From Hyphomicrobiales bacterium (GTDB taxonomy: Bacteria; Pseudomonadota; Alphaproteobacteria; Rhizobiales; JAJFHC01): 64,000 nucleotides of DNA. Under the pieces are notes generated by a model. The model searched no databases. It saw only the letters and a program-made list of their open reading frames with translations, and was not told where the DNA came from. Within the stretch, counting starts at the first letter, position 1; every line of letters begins with the position of its first letter. The DNA lies in NCBI GenBank assembly GCA_021775835.1, contig JAJFHC010000018.1, positions 1 to 64,000 of the forward strand. Reading direction: 5' to 3'. Both the position numbers and the translations under genes were made by a program. Below, one piece after another: positions 24,748 through 35,870 of the stretch.

Positions 24748-26226
24748 CTATTTTGACAAACCTACCAGATATCGGGCCTGTCTGTCAGCAAGTGCCAGCA
24801 GATTGAGGGTTGGATTGACGTAGTCGCCGTTGGGAAATACGGAACTGCCGGCTATGTGCAGGTTGTTCATGCCATGCACGCGGCAGTTGGTGTCGACCAC
24901 ACCGGTGCGGTCGTCGAGAGACATGGCTGTCGTGCCCATGTGATGATGTTGAACCATCGGTTTCGCGTTTACAGCGAAGTCATCGAAAGTGTCGTACATA
25001 TGTCGAATACGCACGGCTTCGGTCTGGGACAGCAGGCTTGCGAAGATATTGATCGATTTCCAGTAGGTGTGCAGTTCGTCTTCACCCAACGTCCAGTGCA
25101 TGCGTGCCAGTGGTTGGCCGTGCCTGTCGTTCTTCGTCGACAAGGCGATGAAACTGTCGTCGCGGGGAAGTTGCTCCACCTGGATCTCCGGTCGACTAAT
25201 TCGGTATTTCCTCTCTGCGCCATGGAGCGTTCGGTCGAGTTTGCGCACGGTGTCGTCCATTGAGACTTGGTCGCTGGCATGGCCCCAGAAGAAAACTGCA
25301 AATCTTGGAATCTTCAGGTGTTCGAACAACTTTTCTTCCAGGCTGTAGCCGTACCAGCCGACCATGTCACCAGGAATAGGATGCCATTTCGTATCGGCCA
25401 GTGGAAAGGTCTTGTCGATGTAAACTTCGAGCGCAGTGTATTTGGGGTGCTCCATGAATGTTCTTCCGGTACGGCTGTGGCGCCCGGTCAGAGGGTTCCC
25501 GGCAGGCAACTTTCGTCCGGCGCTCAACATGAGACGGGCGTTTTCGATGCCGCCGGTGGCAAGAATGACATGGCCAACCGGTTGGTGCCCGCCATCGCCA
25601 TGGTGTGTGTTGACGACATGCAACGAGGCAACGTTTTTGCCCGACTCGTCGAGCGTCAGATCAATAACCCGATGCGCCGAAAGAATGTCGACCGAACTAC
25701 TGGTCTTCACCCAGGAAAGAAGTTCCTTGCCGAGACGCCGCACGGGTCGTCCCGTTATGAATTGATGTGCAACCAAACCGGCGGTCGGCCCGGGCAAAAT
25801 TCCTTTTCGCTTCTCTACGTAGATCGGTTCTGAGGCATTGGTATCGTGACCAAGCCAGTGGCTTGCGGCATCAAGGTGTTGCGCAAATTCCTGATAGGAA
25901 ATCGGCCACCCACGGCATTGCAGGAAGGAACGGTCCTGAAAAACAGTGGGCGCCAGAGGCCGCGACATGCCTGCCCAATGACCAGACGTGCCACCAAATG
26001 AGGCCAGCCGTTCGCCCAGGGGGAGATAATCAATGCCCGTCGCGTCAATCTCGTAATAGCCCGTGCCTTGGTTCAGCGAGTCCTCAAGAGGACCTTGCTC
26101 GATAATGAGCACACGAAAACCCGACCGCTCCAGGGACACCGCCAGATAAAGCCCTGCATGCCCCGACCCGACAATCGTGAAGTCATACGCCGCTGCGGGA
26201 ACATCGTTGATGGAGGGAATAATCAT
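24748..26226 (-). CDS. GMC family oxidoreductase
   Basis: A 492-residue flavoprotein. The FAD-binding motif IVGSGHAGLYLAVSLERSGFRVLIIEQG lies at about 18-45. Near the C-terminus HHHMGTTAMS, VDTNCRVHGMNNLHIAGSSVFPNGDYVNPTLNLLALADRQA match the GMC C-terminal signature with catalytic His and Asn. It would oxidise an alcohol or sugar, passing electrons to an acceptor; no cytochrome gene adjoins. It has no signal peptide of its own, so it might be carried across with the Tat-like small protein downstream. Confidence 0.88.
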   Translation of the reverse strand: MIIPSINDVPAAAYDFTIVGSGHAGLYLAVSLERSGFRVLIIEQGPLEDSLNQGTGYYEIDATGIDYLPLGERLASFGGTSGHWAGMSRPLAPTVFQDRSFLQCRGWPISYQEFAQHLDAASHWLGHDTNASEPIYVEKRKGILPGPTAGLVAHQFITGRPVRRLGKELLSWVKTSSSVDILSAHRVIDLTLDESGKNVASLHVVNTHHGDGGHQPVGHVILATGGIENARLMLSAGRKLPAGNPLTGRHSRTGRTFMEHPKYTALEVYIDKTFPLADTKWHPIPGDMVGWYGYSLEEKLFEHLKIPRFAVFFWGHASDQVSMDDTVRKLDRTLHGAERKYRISRPEIQVEQLPRDDSFIALSTKNDRHGQPLARMHWTLGEDELHTYWKSINIFASLLSQTEAVRIRHMYDTFDDFAVNAKPMVQHHHMGTTAMSLDDRTGVVDTNCRVHGMNNLHIAGSSVFPNGDYVNPTLNLLALADRQARYLVGLSK

Positions 26227-26316
26227 GAATCGTGACCACGGCGAGGGAGAGGGACGTCAAACTCTGTGTTCCGCAAACCATACTGTAGGTGGTCAGATCT
26301 GGAGAAGAACAACGCC

Positions 26317-27744
26317 CTATGTTGCCGTGCCCCCTACTGTCAGGCCGTCGAGGCGGATCGTCGGTTGACCGACGCCGACCGGCACACTCTGCCCGGCCTT
26401 GCCACAGGTACCAACACCGGTATCGAGGGCCATGTCATTGCCGATCATCGAAACACGCGTCAGGGCGTCTGGTCCGTTGCCGATCAGCGTTGCACCTTTG
26501 ACCGGCGCCCCTGGCTTGCCGTTTTCAATCAGATAGGCTTCCGTGCATGAGAACACGAATTTGCCGCTTGTAATGTCAACTTGTCCGCCGCCGAAAGAGA
26601 CCGCGTAAAGCCCCTTGTCGACTGAAGCCATGATCTCTTCAGGGTCGCGGTCGCCATTGAGCATGTAGGTATTGGTCATGCGCGGCATTGGCATATGGGC
26701 GTATGACTGCCGCCGCCCGTTGCCTGTCACATCGACGCCCATAAGCCGCGCATTCTGACGGTCCTGCATGAAGCCGACCAAAATACCGTCCTCAATCAAC
26801 GTCGTGCAGGAGGTGGGAGTGCCTTCGTCATCGATGGACAGTGATCCCCGCCGGCTGTCGAGTGTTCCGTCATCAACGACCGTTACACCGGGAGAGGCGA
26901 TGCGTTCACCGAGCAGGCCCGCAAAGGCACTGGTTTTCTTGCGGTTGAAATCTCCTTCAAGACCATGGCCAATCGCTTCATGAAGCAGAATGCCGGGCCA
27001 GCCAGCTCCCAGAACCACGTCCATCTCGCCAGCGGGCGCCGGTACGGAGTCCAGATTGACCGTCGCCTGGCGAAGGGCTTCGTCCACCTCCGCCTGCCAG
27101 TTGTCTTCCTCAAACATGAGCGTGTAACCGGTGCGGCCGCCTGTGCCATGGGACCCGCTTTCCTGCCGGTCGCCTTGCGCCAGGACGATTGAAACATTCA
27201 TGCGTACAAGCGGGCGGATATCCTGACGGGTAAAGCCGTCTGCCCGAATAAGCTCGATAACCTGCCACTCGCCCGAGAGCGATGCAGACACCTGGCGGAC
27301 CCGGTCATCGCGGCCGCGGGCATAGGCATCGATTTTTTTCAAAAGTTCGACTTTCTGGTCGAAATTGTGTTCGGCCAGCGGGTTGTCAGCGGCATAGAGG
27401 GATCTGTTGGATCGCACCGGAGCATCCGACAGCACGCCGGAATGGCCATGTTTGACCGCAGCAACCGCGTCAGCCGCCCTCTTCAGAGCCGCCTGATCCA
27501 GTTCAGACGAATGGGCGTAGCCTGTGGCCTCGTCGGCAACGGCACGCAGGCCGAAGCCCTGCATGGTGTCGTAGTTTGCAGATTTCAGTTGGCCGTCGTC
27601 AAACGTCAGTCCTTCGCTTAAGCGATACTCCAGAAACAGCTCGCCATCGTCACATCCCGCCAGCGTGTTACGCAGCAAGCCTTCCGCACTGCTGCGGTCA
27701 AGGCCATTGCGATCAAAGAAAAACTCGATTGATGTCTCGGTCAT
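26317..27744 (-). CDS. tldD: TldD metalloprotease, zinc subunit
   Basis: A 475-residue TldD protein. The HEAIGH zinc motif is at 255-260 in LLHEAIGHGLEGDF, as in the catalytic TldD subunit. Other family stretches are YDTMQGFGLRAVADEATGYAHSSEL and VGTCGKAGQSVPVGVGQPTIRLDGLTVGG at the end. With PmbA/TldE at 3357-4700 it should form the heterodimeric protease that cleaves unfolded peptides within a closed chamber. In Rhizobiales it is commonly found before the cox operon, as here. Confidence 0.95.
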   Translation of the reverse strand: MTETSIEFFFDRNGLDRSSAEGLLRNTLAGCDDGELFLEYRLSEGLTFDDGQLKSANYDTMQGFGLRAVADEATGYAHSSELDQAALKRAADAVAAVKHGHSGVLSDAPVRSNRSLYAADNPLAEHNFDQKVELLKKIDAYARGRDDRVRQVSASLSGEWQVIELIRADGFTRQDIRPLVRMNVSIVLAQGDRQESGSHGTGGRTGYTLMFEEDNWQAEVDEALRQATVNLDSVPAPAGEMDVVLGAGWPGILLHEAIGHGLEGDFNRKKTSAFAGLLGERIASPGVTVVDDGTLDSRRGSLSIDDEGTPTSCTTLIEDGILVGFMQDRQNARLMGVDVTGNGRRQSYAHMPMPRMTNTYMLNGDRDPEEIMASVDKGLYAVSFGGGQVDITSGKFVFSCTEAYLIENGKPGAPVKGATLIGNGPDALTRVSMIGNDMALDTGVGTCGKAGQSVPVGVGQPTIRLDGLTVGGTAT

Positions 27745-27899
27745 TGCCGCAGGGTACTCCGGATCAAACGTAGTAGGAGCGCTATAAGTATGGAGTTAGC
27801 GGGACTTTGGCAAATCGAAAGGTGTCATGACGCCAAATCAGAGCATCGGCTTTCCGACCGAGGATCTTGGACTTGACCAGGATCCGATTGCAGGATTCC

Positions 27900-27949
27900 A
27901 GAGCGGGATGCGCAGGGAGAATCGTCCACGCATTTTCTCATCCCGCTCT
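27900..27949. terminator. Stem-loop with 11-base perfect arms after ialB
   Basis: AGAGCGGGATG (27900-27910) pairs perfectly with CATCCCGCTCT (27939-27949), and TGCG/CGCA inside the 28-base loop can add a second small stem. It starts 11 bases past the ialB stop on the minus strand. There is no U-run, so it may protect the transcript end or act as a weak terminator. Confidence 0.5.
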
Positions 27950-27959
27950 CGTCAATTTG

Positions 27960-28532
27960 TCAACTACCGAGGCTGCCATAGGCTTTCGAGAAGCCTTTCA
28001 ACGACAAGGCCAAACCAATACCTTGCGCCTGATTACGATAGATAATCATATTTGCCTTCGAGCCTTTTTGCATCGCTGTCAATGCCTTGGGAGTGATCGG
28101 TACAACCGTGAGGCAACCGACCGACGGGCAGCTGATGAATGGAAAGCGGCCAAAAGGTTTGCCGTCAATTTCAATGGCTATTCCATTAGGCAGGAAAACG
28201 CCAAGGGGCGCCACCACTTGCATCTGGACGACGTCTTTCTTCTTTTCGGCATCTTTGCCACGGAAGATGGCGACCTTAATGCCGACGTTCTTGTTGGTTT
28301 TGTCGACCGACAACTGAACCATCCCGCACTGCTCTACTTCGCGGAACGTAACCTCGCCGCCTTCCTGCGCAGGTTTCACTGGAATTTTTGCCTTGTCGCA
28401 CTGGATCTGCCAGTCGCCATGCGTCGCTTTGACAACGGGTTTGGCTTTTGCCGCTTTCTGGGCATGGCTAACGGACGGGACGCCAAACACAAATACTGCG
28501 GTTGCGGCAACTGCCAGCCACACTGGTTTCAT
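27960..28532 (-). CDS. Invasion-associated locus B (IalB) family protein
   Basis: A 190-residue secreted protein. MKPVWLAVAATAVFVFGVPSVSHA is a signal peptide. The mature part has the IalB pattern HGDWQIQCDKAK, PLGVFLPNGIAIEIDGK, PFISCPSVGCLTV and LSLKGFSKAYGSL with paired Cys that could form disulfides. IalB helps Bartonella enter red cells, but free-living Rhizobiales carry homologues of unknown role. A TTG at 28541 with GAGGGTG in front of it is an alternative start. It diverges from the cox operon. Confidence 0.9.
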   Translation of the reverse strand: MKPVWLAVAATAVFVFGVPSVSHAQKAAKAKPVVKATHGDWQIQCDKAKIPVKPAQEGGEVTFREVEQCGMVQLSVDKTNKNVGIKVAIFRGKDAEKKKDVVQMQVVAPLGVFLPNGIAIEIDGKPFGRFPFISCPSVGCLTVVPITPKALTAMQKGSKANMIIYRNQAQGIGLALSLKGFSKAYGSLGS

Positions 28533-29211
28533 TCTTAACAAAATTTCACCCTCTCTCCCTGTTTGCACTTCCCGCTCAATGTCGGTCTGACGGGTGTACA
28601 CTTATTGGCACGCCTTGTACTCCCCGACGGGCCGCTGCGTCAAAGGGCAATCCTCGATTGCATCCCCTAGACACTTGGGAGAACGCTGGGACAATTCAAG
28701 CTGCACGTCCGAAACTCTTTTACACACCATAGCATTTGTTGTCTTCCAAAGCCCTCAGAAATGGTAAAGCGCTTGCCGCGACTCGCTCTGTCGTACACAG
28801 GGCAGGTCAGTAACGATTCACGGATCTTGTTCAAACCAGCTTCCGATTGTGTCAATTGGTCGCAAGGCTTTGTGGATATTGTATTTTTTGCCGTCAGCGC
28901 ATCATTTCAGAACGCTTTGCGGAGCGTTTGCCTGTCTGGGTAAATGTCCGACAAATAAGGCAAAAATACGATCCGTGTAGGCATCCTGGCCTTTGAATGG
29001 TGCCAACTGCTCGGGTTGGGTATGGCGTCGCTTCCCTATTGCGTAGGAATGACGCACACGTTGATCGTTGCGAGGCGAAGCGGTTTGTGGTTCTTGAGGT
29101 TCGCAGAGATGTTCTGTCAGAATATGATGCGGGTCACGACCAGTTCACTGACACATTTTGTACGACGACGCGAACAGCAACGAAATTGAGTTCAAAGGAG
29201 CTGGTTCAACC
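28533..29211. other. 679-base intergenic region between ialB and the cox operon
   Basis: I see no credible gene here on either strand. It must carry the divergent promoters. Short symmetrical elements are present: AAGCGCTT palindrome near 28770, AACGCT/AGCGTT arms at 28911-28928, and TGCGT/ACGCA around 29040-29056. None matches a regulator that I can name with confidence. The last 20 bases contain AAAGGAG for ctaC. Confidence 0.5.
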
Positions 29212-31708
<2,497 letters not shown>

Positions 31709-31715
31709 AAACCGA

Positions 31716-31743
31716 CGGACGCTTCTTTCGTGAGAGGCGTCCG
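31716..31743 (+). terminator. 11-base stem-loop between ctaD and ctaB
   Basis: CGGACGCTTCT pairs with AGAGGCGTCCG with one G-U pair and a 6-base loop. It lies eight bases after the ctaD stop. No U-run follows, so it more likely protects or partially ends the ctaCD message, letting the assembly genes be made in lower amounts. Confidence 0.5.
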
Positions 31744-31790
31744 GTCATCCTGACGGTCTTCGGGGCTTGAGGGAAATAGATGGACGATCA

Positions 31791-32756
31791 ATGACGGATA
31801 TCGGATTGAATATCGGTGCGAAAGACGCGTCCCAGCCTGTCGGCGGCATGGGGACCGTTGGAGACTATTTCGCGCTGCTCAAACCCCGGGTCATGTCACT
31901 GGTCATCTTTACGGCGCTTGTCGGGATGGTTGTCGCCCCCGGCGATATTCATCCTGTCATCGCTCTGACGGCCCTGCTTGCGATTGCTGTCGGTGCCGGC
32001 GCATCCGGTGCGCTCAACATGTGGTACGACGCTGACATCGACGCGAAGATGCAGCGCACGGCGAAACGCCCGATTCCGACCGGACGCATCACACCGGACG
32101 AAGCCTTGGCCTTCGGGGTCACGTTGTCCGTTGGATCGGTTTTTGTCCTGGGGCTTCTGGTGAACTGGGTTGCCGGTGCGCTTCTGGCGATGACCATAGC
32201 GTTTTACCTCTTCGTCTACACCATGTGGCTCAAGCGGCGGACCCCGCAAAACATTGTCATTGGCGGCGCCGCGGGAGCGTTCCCGCCTGTTATCGGATGG
32301 GCGGCTGTGACCGGCGATGTAACACTTCCGGGCATTGTCCTGTTCCTCATCATCTTCATGTGGACACCGCCGCATTTCTGGGCGTTGGCGCTCTACCGGG
32401 CCCGCGACTATGAGCGCGTCGGTGTGCCGATGCTGCCGGTTGTGGCCGGTCCCGATGCCACGCGCCGACAGATCCTGTGGTACTCCATTGCCCTGATACC
32501 TGTGACTTTGCTGCCTTGCGCACTTGGATTTGCCGGCGTTCTTTACGGCATTGTTACCGCGATTCTGGGAGCAGGTTTCCTGATCGCCAGTGCGCGTGTG
32601 TTCCGAAACAGAACCGGTCAGATTGCGGAACGGGCGTCACGGCAACTCTTTGCATATTCGATTCTCTATCTGTTCCTGATCTTCGCTGTACTGCTCGCAG
32701 AACAGGGCCTGGGGATCATGTCGGAGTGGAACTGGAGCGGATTGTGGAGCGTGTGA
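31791..32756 (+). CDS. ctaB: Protoheme IX farnesyltransferase (heme O synthase)
   Basis: A 321-residue UbiA-superfamily membrane enzyme that farnesylates heme B to heme O for the aa3 oxidase. The motif [21 protein letters not shown] is the first Asp-rich site with the typical RTxxRPxP sequel; [27 protein letters not shown] is the second conserved block. The ATG at 31791 places the family start [12 protein letters not shown] at the usual position. The stop overlaps the next start by one base (TGATG). Confidence 0.95.
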   Translation: MTDIGLNIGAKDASQPVGGMGTVGDYFALLKPRVMSLVIFTALVGMVVAPGDIHPVIALTALLAIAVGAGASGALNMWYDADIDAKMQRTAKRPIPTGRITPDEALAFGVTLSVGSVFVLGLLVNWVAGALLAMTIAFYLFVYTMWLKRRTPQNIVIGGAAGAFPPVIGWAAVTGDVTLPGIVLFLIIFMWTPPHFWALALYRARDYERVGVPMLPVVAGPDATRRQILWYSIALIPVTLLPCALGFAGVLYGIVTAILGAGFLIASARVFRNRTGQIAERASRQLFAYSILYLFLIFAVLLAEQGLGIMSEWNWSGLWSV

Positions 32757-32896
32757 TGCAGTTGTCCGACGAACAATTGAAGCGCCGCCACAAGCGATCC
32801 GTGGCAATTGCCTGGATACTGGCGGCGCTCGTCAGCCTGTTCTTTGTCGTTACGATTGTTCGCCTCGGCGGCAACGTCATGAACCGGCCCCTGTAG
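32756..32896 (+). CDS. CoxF-like small membrane protein
   Basis: A 46-residue protein: a charged start [15 protein letters not shown], one membrane helix VAIAWILAALVSLFFVVTIVRL and a short tail. Its place between ctaB and ctaG and its form (KRRxxRSxAIA before one helix) match CoxF-like proteins of alphaproteobacterial cox operons. The ATG overlaps the ctaB stop; a GTG three bases earlier is an alternative. The role is probably oxidase assembly or stability. Confidence 0.8.
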   Translation: MQLSDEQLKRRHKRSVAIAWILAALVSLFFVVTIVRLGGNVMNRPL

Positions 32897-32912
32897 GCAA
32901 AGGAGAAGCAGC

Positions 32913-33515
32913 TTGCAGGACAATAAAAACTCAGGTTTGGACAGGCGAAACATTCGCGTGGCGCTGGCGTCTTCACTGGTGGTGGTGATGATGGTCGGCA
33001 TGTCTTACGCGGCTGTGCCGTTGTATCGGATATTCTGTCAGGTGACCGGTTATGGCGGTACTCCACAGGTTGCCGACGCCGCATCACCGGTTGTGCTTGA
33101 CCGCGAGATCACCATCCGGTTTGACGCCAATACAGCGCGCAACCTGGGCTGGACCTTCAATCCGGCACACGGACCTTTAACGTTGAAAGTGGGCGAATCA
33201 AGCCTGGCGTTCTACCAGGCTCACAACGAAACCAGCCGGCGGATTACCGGCACCGCGACCTTCAACGTAACGCCAGTTCAGGCGGGCGCGTATTTTAACA
33301 AAATAGACTGCTTCTGTTTCACCGAGCAAACACTTGGCCCGGGCGAAACAGTGCAGATGCCAGTGTCGTTCTTTGTCGATCCAACGATCATTGACGATCC
33401 CGAACTGGATTCGGTCGATACGATTACGCTGTCTTATACGTTTTTCCCAATAGAAGAGGACGACCTGGCACAAGCCGGGGCCGTTCGTGGGAAAGAGGAA
33501 AAGAATGTAAACTAG
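32913..33515 (+). CDS. ctaG: Cytochrome c oxidase assembly protein CtaG/Cox11
   Basis: A 200-residue copper chaperone that delivers Cu to the CuB site. One N-terminal membrane helix (about 14-37) ends in AAVPLYRIFCQVTGYGG, the family hallmark. The copper-binding Cys133 and Cys135 are in CFCFTEQTL of the periplasmic beta-domain. Translation begins with TTG; AAAGGAG eight bases upstream fixes this start and there is no better ATG. Confidence 0.95.
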   Translation: MQDNKNSGLDRRNIRVALASSLVVVMMVGMSYAAVPLYRIFCQVTGYGGTPQVADAASPVVLDREITIRFDANTARNLGWTFNPAHGPLTLKVGESSLAFYQAHNETSRRITGTATFNVTPVQAGAYFNKIDCFCFTEQTLGPGETVQMPVSFFVDPTIIDDPELDSVDTITLSYTFFPIEEDDLAQAGAVRGKEEKNVN

Positions 33516-33677
33516 GGCAAGCCGCTTGTTGGGTAAGCAGACGGATTGACCTAAAACTATGAATAGATCGGTTTGGCGTTATCAGGGCGATTGCCAGCTA
33601 TCGCAGACTGATCTAGGACAATGAACCGGATATGGCACCGTCAAGGTGCAGTCCGGCCAAATCTGGAGTAGGGGACC

Positions 33678-34523
33678 ATGGCCGACAGCCACGCGAAGAA
33701 CCACGATTATCATCTTGTCGATCCCAGCCCTTGGCCTGCCGTCGGTGCGGTGGCAGCTTTCATTACGGCCGTGGGCGCGATTATCTACTTCCACAACATT
33801 GGCGGCATCGGTCCCTGGGTCCTGGTGATCGGCCTGCTGCTGGTGATGTACACCATGCTGATGTGGTGGATGGATGTGGTCAGGGAAGCCGAGTTCGAAG
33901 GACATCACACACCGGTCGTCCAACTCCACATGCGCTATGGCATGATTCTTTTTATCGCTTCGGAAGTAATGTTCTTCCTGGCATGGTTCTGGGCATTCTT
34001 TGACATCAGCCTGTTTCCGGGAGGGCCCGAACAGGTCATGCGGGCCGAACTGACCGGCGGCCAATGGCCTCCGAAAGACATCGCTACATTCGACCCCTGG
34101 CATCTTCCGCTGGTCAATACGCTGATCCTTCTGACATCAGGAACCACGGTAACCTGGGCGCATCACGCACTGGTTCATGGTGACCGCAACGGTCTCAAGT
34201 GGGGCCTTATTTGCACGGTTGTGCTGGGCGCGCTGTTTACCTGCGTACAGGCTTATGAATATGCACACGCGGCCTTCGGTTTCTCCGGGCATATCTACGG
34301 TGCGACATTCTTCATGGCGACCGGTTTTCATGGCTTCCATGTTCTGATCGGCACGATCTTCCTGTTTGTCTGCCTGCTGCGGGCCTTGGCCGGTCACTTC
34401 AAGCCGGAACAGCATTTTGGTTTCGAAGCCGCGGCCTGGTACTGGCATTTCGTTGACGTTGTCTGGCTGTTCCTCTTCGTCTGCATCTACGTCTGGGCAG
34501 CGGGGACACCGGCGGCGCACTGA
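33678..34523 (+). CDS. ctaE: Cytochrome c oxidase subunit III
   Basis: A 281-residue seven-helix membrane protein. [20 protein letters not shown] at the start, [16 protein letters not shown] in the middle and [28 protein letters not shown] at the end are characteristic. It stabilises the core and feeds protons to the D-channel. A GTAGGGGACC ribosome site precedes the ATG. A 162-base gap with no clear gene separates it from ctaG, and a strong terminator follows. Confidence 0.96.
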   Translation: MADSHAKNHDYHLVDPSPWPAVGAVAAFITAVGAIIYFHNIGGIGPWVLVIGLLLVMYTMLMWWMDVVREAEFEGHHTPVVQLHMRYGMILFIASEVMFFLAWFWAFFDISLFPGGPEQVMRAELTGGQWPPKDIATFDPWHLPLVNTLILLTSGTTVTWAHHALVHGDRNGLKWGLICTVVLGALFTCVQAYEYAHAAFGFSGHIYGATFFMATGFHGFHVLIGTIFLFVCLLRALAGHFKPEQHFGFEAAAWYWHFVDVVWLFLFVCIYVWAAGTPAAH

Positions 34524-34552
34524 TGTCCTGAAAGCCAATCAAGACTCTTGCC

Positions 34553-34584
34553 GGAGCGGTTCGAAGTTCGAGCCGCTCCGTTTT
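34553..34584 (+). terminator. Rho-independent terminator after ctaE
   Basis: GGAGCGGTTCGAA (34553-34565) and TTCGAGCCGCTCC (34567-34579) pair over 13 bases with one mismatch, and GTTTT follows. It lies 29 bases past ctaE. DUF983 begins 18 bases later, so some read-through or a new promoter is needed. Confidence 0.8.
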
Positions 34585-34601
34585 CATTCAGGGGAGCAGA
34601 T

Positions 34602-34976
34602 GTGAAACAACCTTACTACCCGAAGGTTTCCCCGGTTTCTGTAGGTCTCAGGGGCAAATGTCCGCGTTGTGGACGGGCAACGATTTTTGCGGGCTTCCTG
34701 AAAACGGCGCCTTCTTGCAGTTCCTGCGAACTCGATTATTCGTTCATGGACAGCGGTGACGGACCGGCTGTCTTCATCATCCTGATCTTGGGCTTTATTG
34801 TCGCCGGTTCAGCGCTTCTTGTTGAAGTAAGCTATCAGCCGCCCTACTGGGTGCACGGAGTGCTCTGGCTGCCACTTGTCATGCTACTCACCCTATTGCT
34901 CCTGCGGCCCTTCAAAGGCGTTCTCGTGGCCCTGCAATACAAGAACAAGGCTCAGGAAGGCCGTCTGGACAACTAA
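34602..34976 (+). CDS. DUF983 family protein
   Basis: A 124-residue protein. An N-terminal zinc-ribbon-like part has CPRCG and CSSCE, followed by two membrane helices (about 47-68 and 75-100). DUF983 proteins are regularly found among cox assembly genes in alphaproteobacteria, but the function is not known. A GTG start is chosen since GGGGAG lies five bases before it and the ATG just upstream is followed at once by a stop. Confidence 0.87.
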   Translation: MKQPYYPKVSPVSVGLRGKCPRCGRATIFAGFLKTAPSCSSCELDYSFMDSGDGPAVFIILILGFIVAGSALLVEVSYQPPYWVHGVLWLPLVMLLTLLLLRPFKGVLVALQYKNKAQEGRLDN

Positions 34977-35004
34977 ACGAAACTGGGCTGGCGGTATAAC
35001 ACCA

Positions 35005-35766
35005 ATGCGCTTCAAACTATTTCTCTGGCCTACTCTGGTTGCCGTGCCGGCACTCGTGGTACTTGTCGGACTTGGCAATTGGCAGATGGACAGGCTCTAC
35101 TGGAAGCAATCGCTTCTGAACAGGATAGAGGTTCGGACATCTCAACAGCCGACAGACATCCCCGTCCGCGAACAGTGGTCCGGGCTGGATCTGAACGCTC
35201 TTGAGTACACGCCGGTAAACGCAAGCGGGCGTTTCGATCATAGTCGCGAATTTCATGTCTTTACCTCTTTGAGCCGCCCGGTCGCCGGACGGTTTAAAGG
35301 ACCGGGTTATCTGGTATTCACATTATTTGAAATGGACCAGGGTGGCAGCGTTCTGGTCAATCGCGGTTTTGTGCCGGCCAGGCTCAAGGACCCAGATATC
35401 AGGCCGGCTGGTCAGGTAGCGGATAAACGCCAGATAACTGGACTGATGCGTCGGCCCGAAGTTCAGGATTTGTTTGTGCCCGAGAACGATGTCGACGGTA
35501 ACGTCTGGTACTTTCGCGATCTGAACGCCATGGCTGCACTACTTGGCCGCAACGACGTCGCGCCGTTTTTTTTGGACGAGCGTGCTAATGACATCGCAGG
35601 TGGTCTGCCGCAGGCCGGAGAAACCAGACTGGTCTTCAAAAACACGCATCTGCAATATGCCGTCACTTGGTATGGGCTCGCCCTGTGCCTGATCGGCGTT
35701 TATATGGCCTACCACATCAGTGCCAATCGCAAGGCAAGCGATTCCGACGACGAAGAGGAACGGTAA
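35005..35766 (+). CDS. SURF1 family cytochrome oxidase assembly protein
   Basis: A 253-residue SURF1/Shy1 protein that helps insert heme a. One helix at the N-terminus (about 8-24, with LGNWQMDRLYWK following) and one at the C-terminus (YAVTWYGLALCLIGVYMAYH) flank a periplasmic domain. VLVNRGFVPA and HLQYAVTWYGLA are the usual conserved stretches. It starts 28 bases after DUF983. Confidence 0.93.
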   Translation: MRFKLFLWPTLVAVPALVVLVGLGNWQMDRLYWKQSLLNRIEVRTSQQPTDIPVREQWSGLDLNALEYTPVNASGRFDHSREFHVFTSLSRPVAGRFKGPGYLVFTLFEMDQGGSVLVNRGFVPARLKDPDIRPAGQVADKRQITGLMRRPEVQDLFVPENDVDGNVWYFRDLNAMAALLGRNDVAPFFLDERANDIAGGLPQAGETRLVFKNTHLQYAVTWYGLALCLIGVYMAYHISANRKASDSDDEEER

Positions 35767-35810
35767 TTCTTGCGATGCGCCGGTATCGTCGATAGGGTGC
35801 GCCGCGCATA

Positions 35811-35851
35811 ATGCCAGAAGAAGCCGACGTTTCGCCGGCTTCTTCTGGCAT
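35811..35851. terminator. Perfect 16-base inverted repeat before thrC
   Basis: ATGCCAGAAGAAGCCG (35811-35826) and CGGCTTCTTCTGGCAT (35836-35851) are exact reverse complements with a nine-base loop. It lies 45 bases after the surf1 stop and 20 before the thrC start. It has no U-run. It may end the cox transcript or control thrC by folding over its leader. Confidence 0.65.
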
Positions 35852-35870
35852 CGATCAATGGGAACATTTC

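Noticed and set aside
28533..29211. Possible hidden gene or RNA between ialB and ctaC
   Set aside because: No frame with a ribosome site and no convincing long stem; treated as a promoter region only.
33559..33624. 21-codon plus-strand frame between ctaG and ctaE
   Set aside because: No ribosome site and no composition signal; too short to support.
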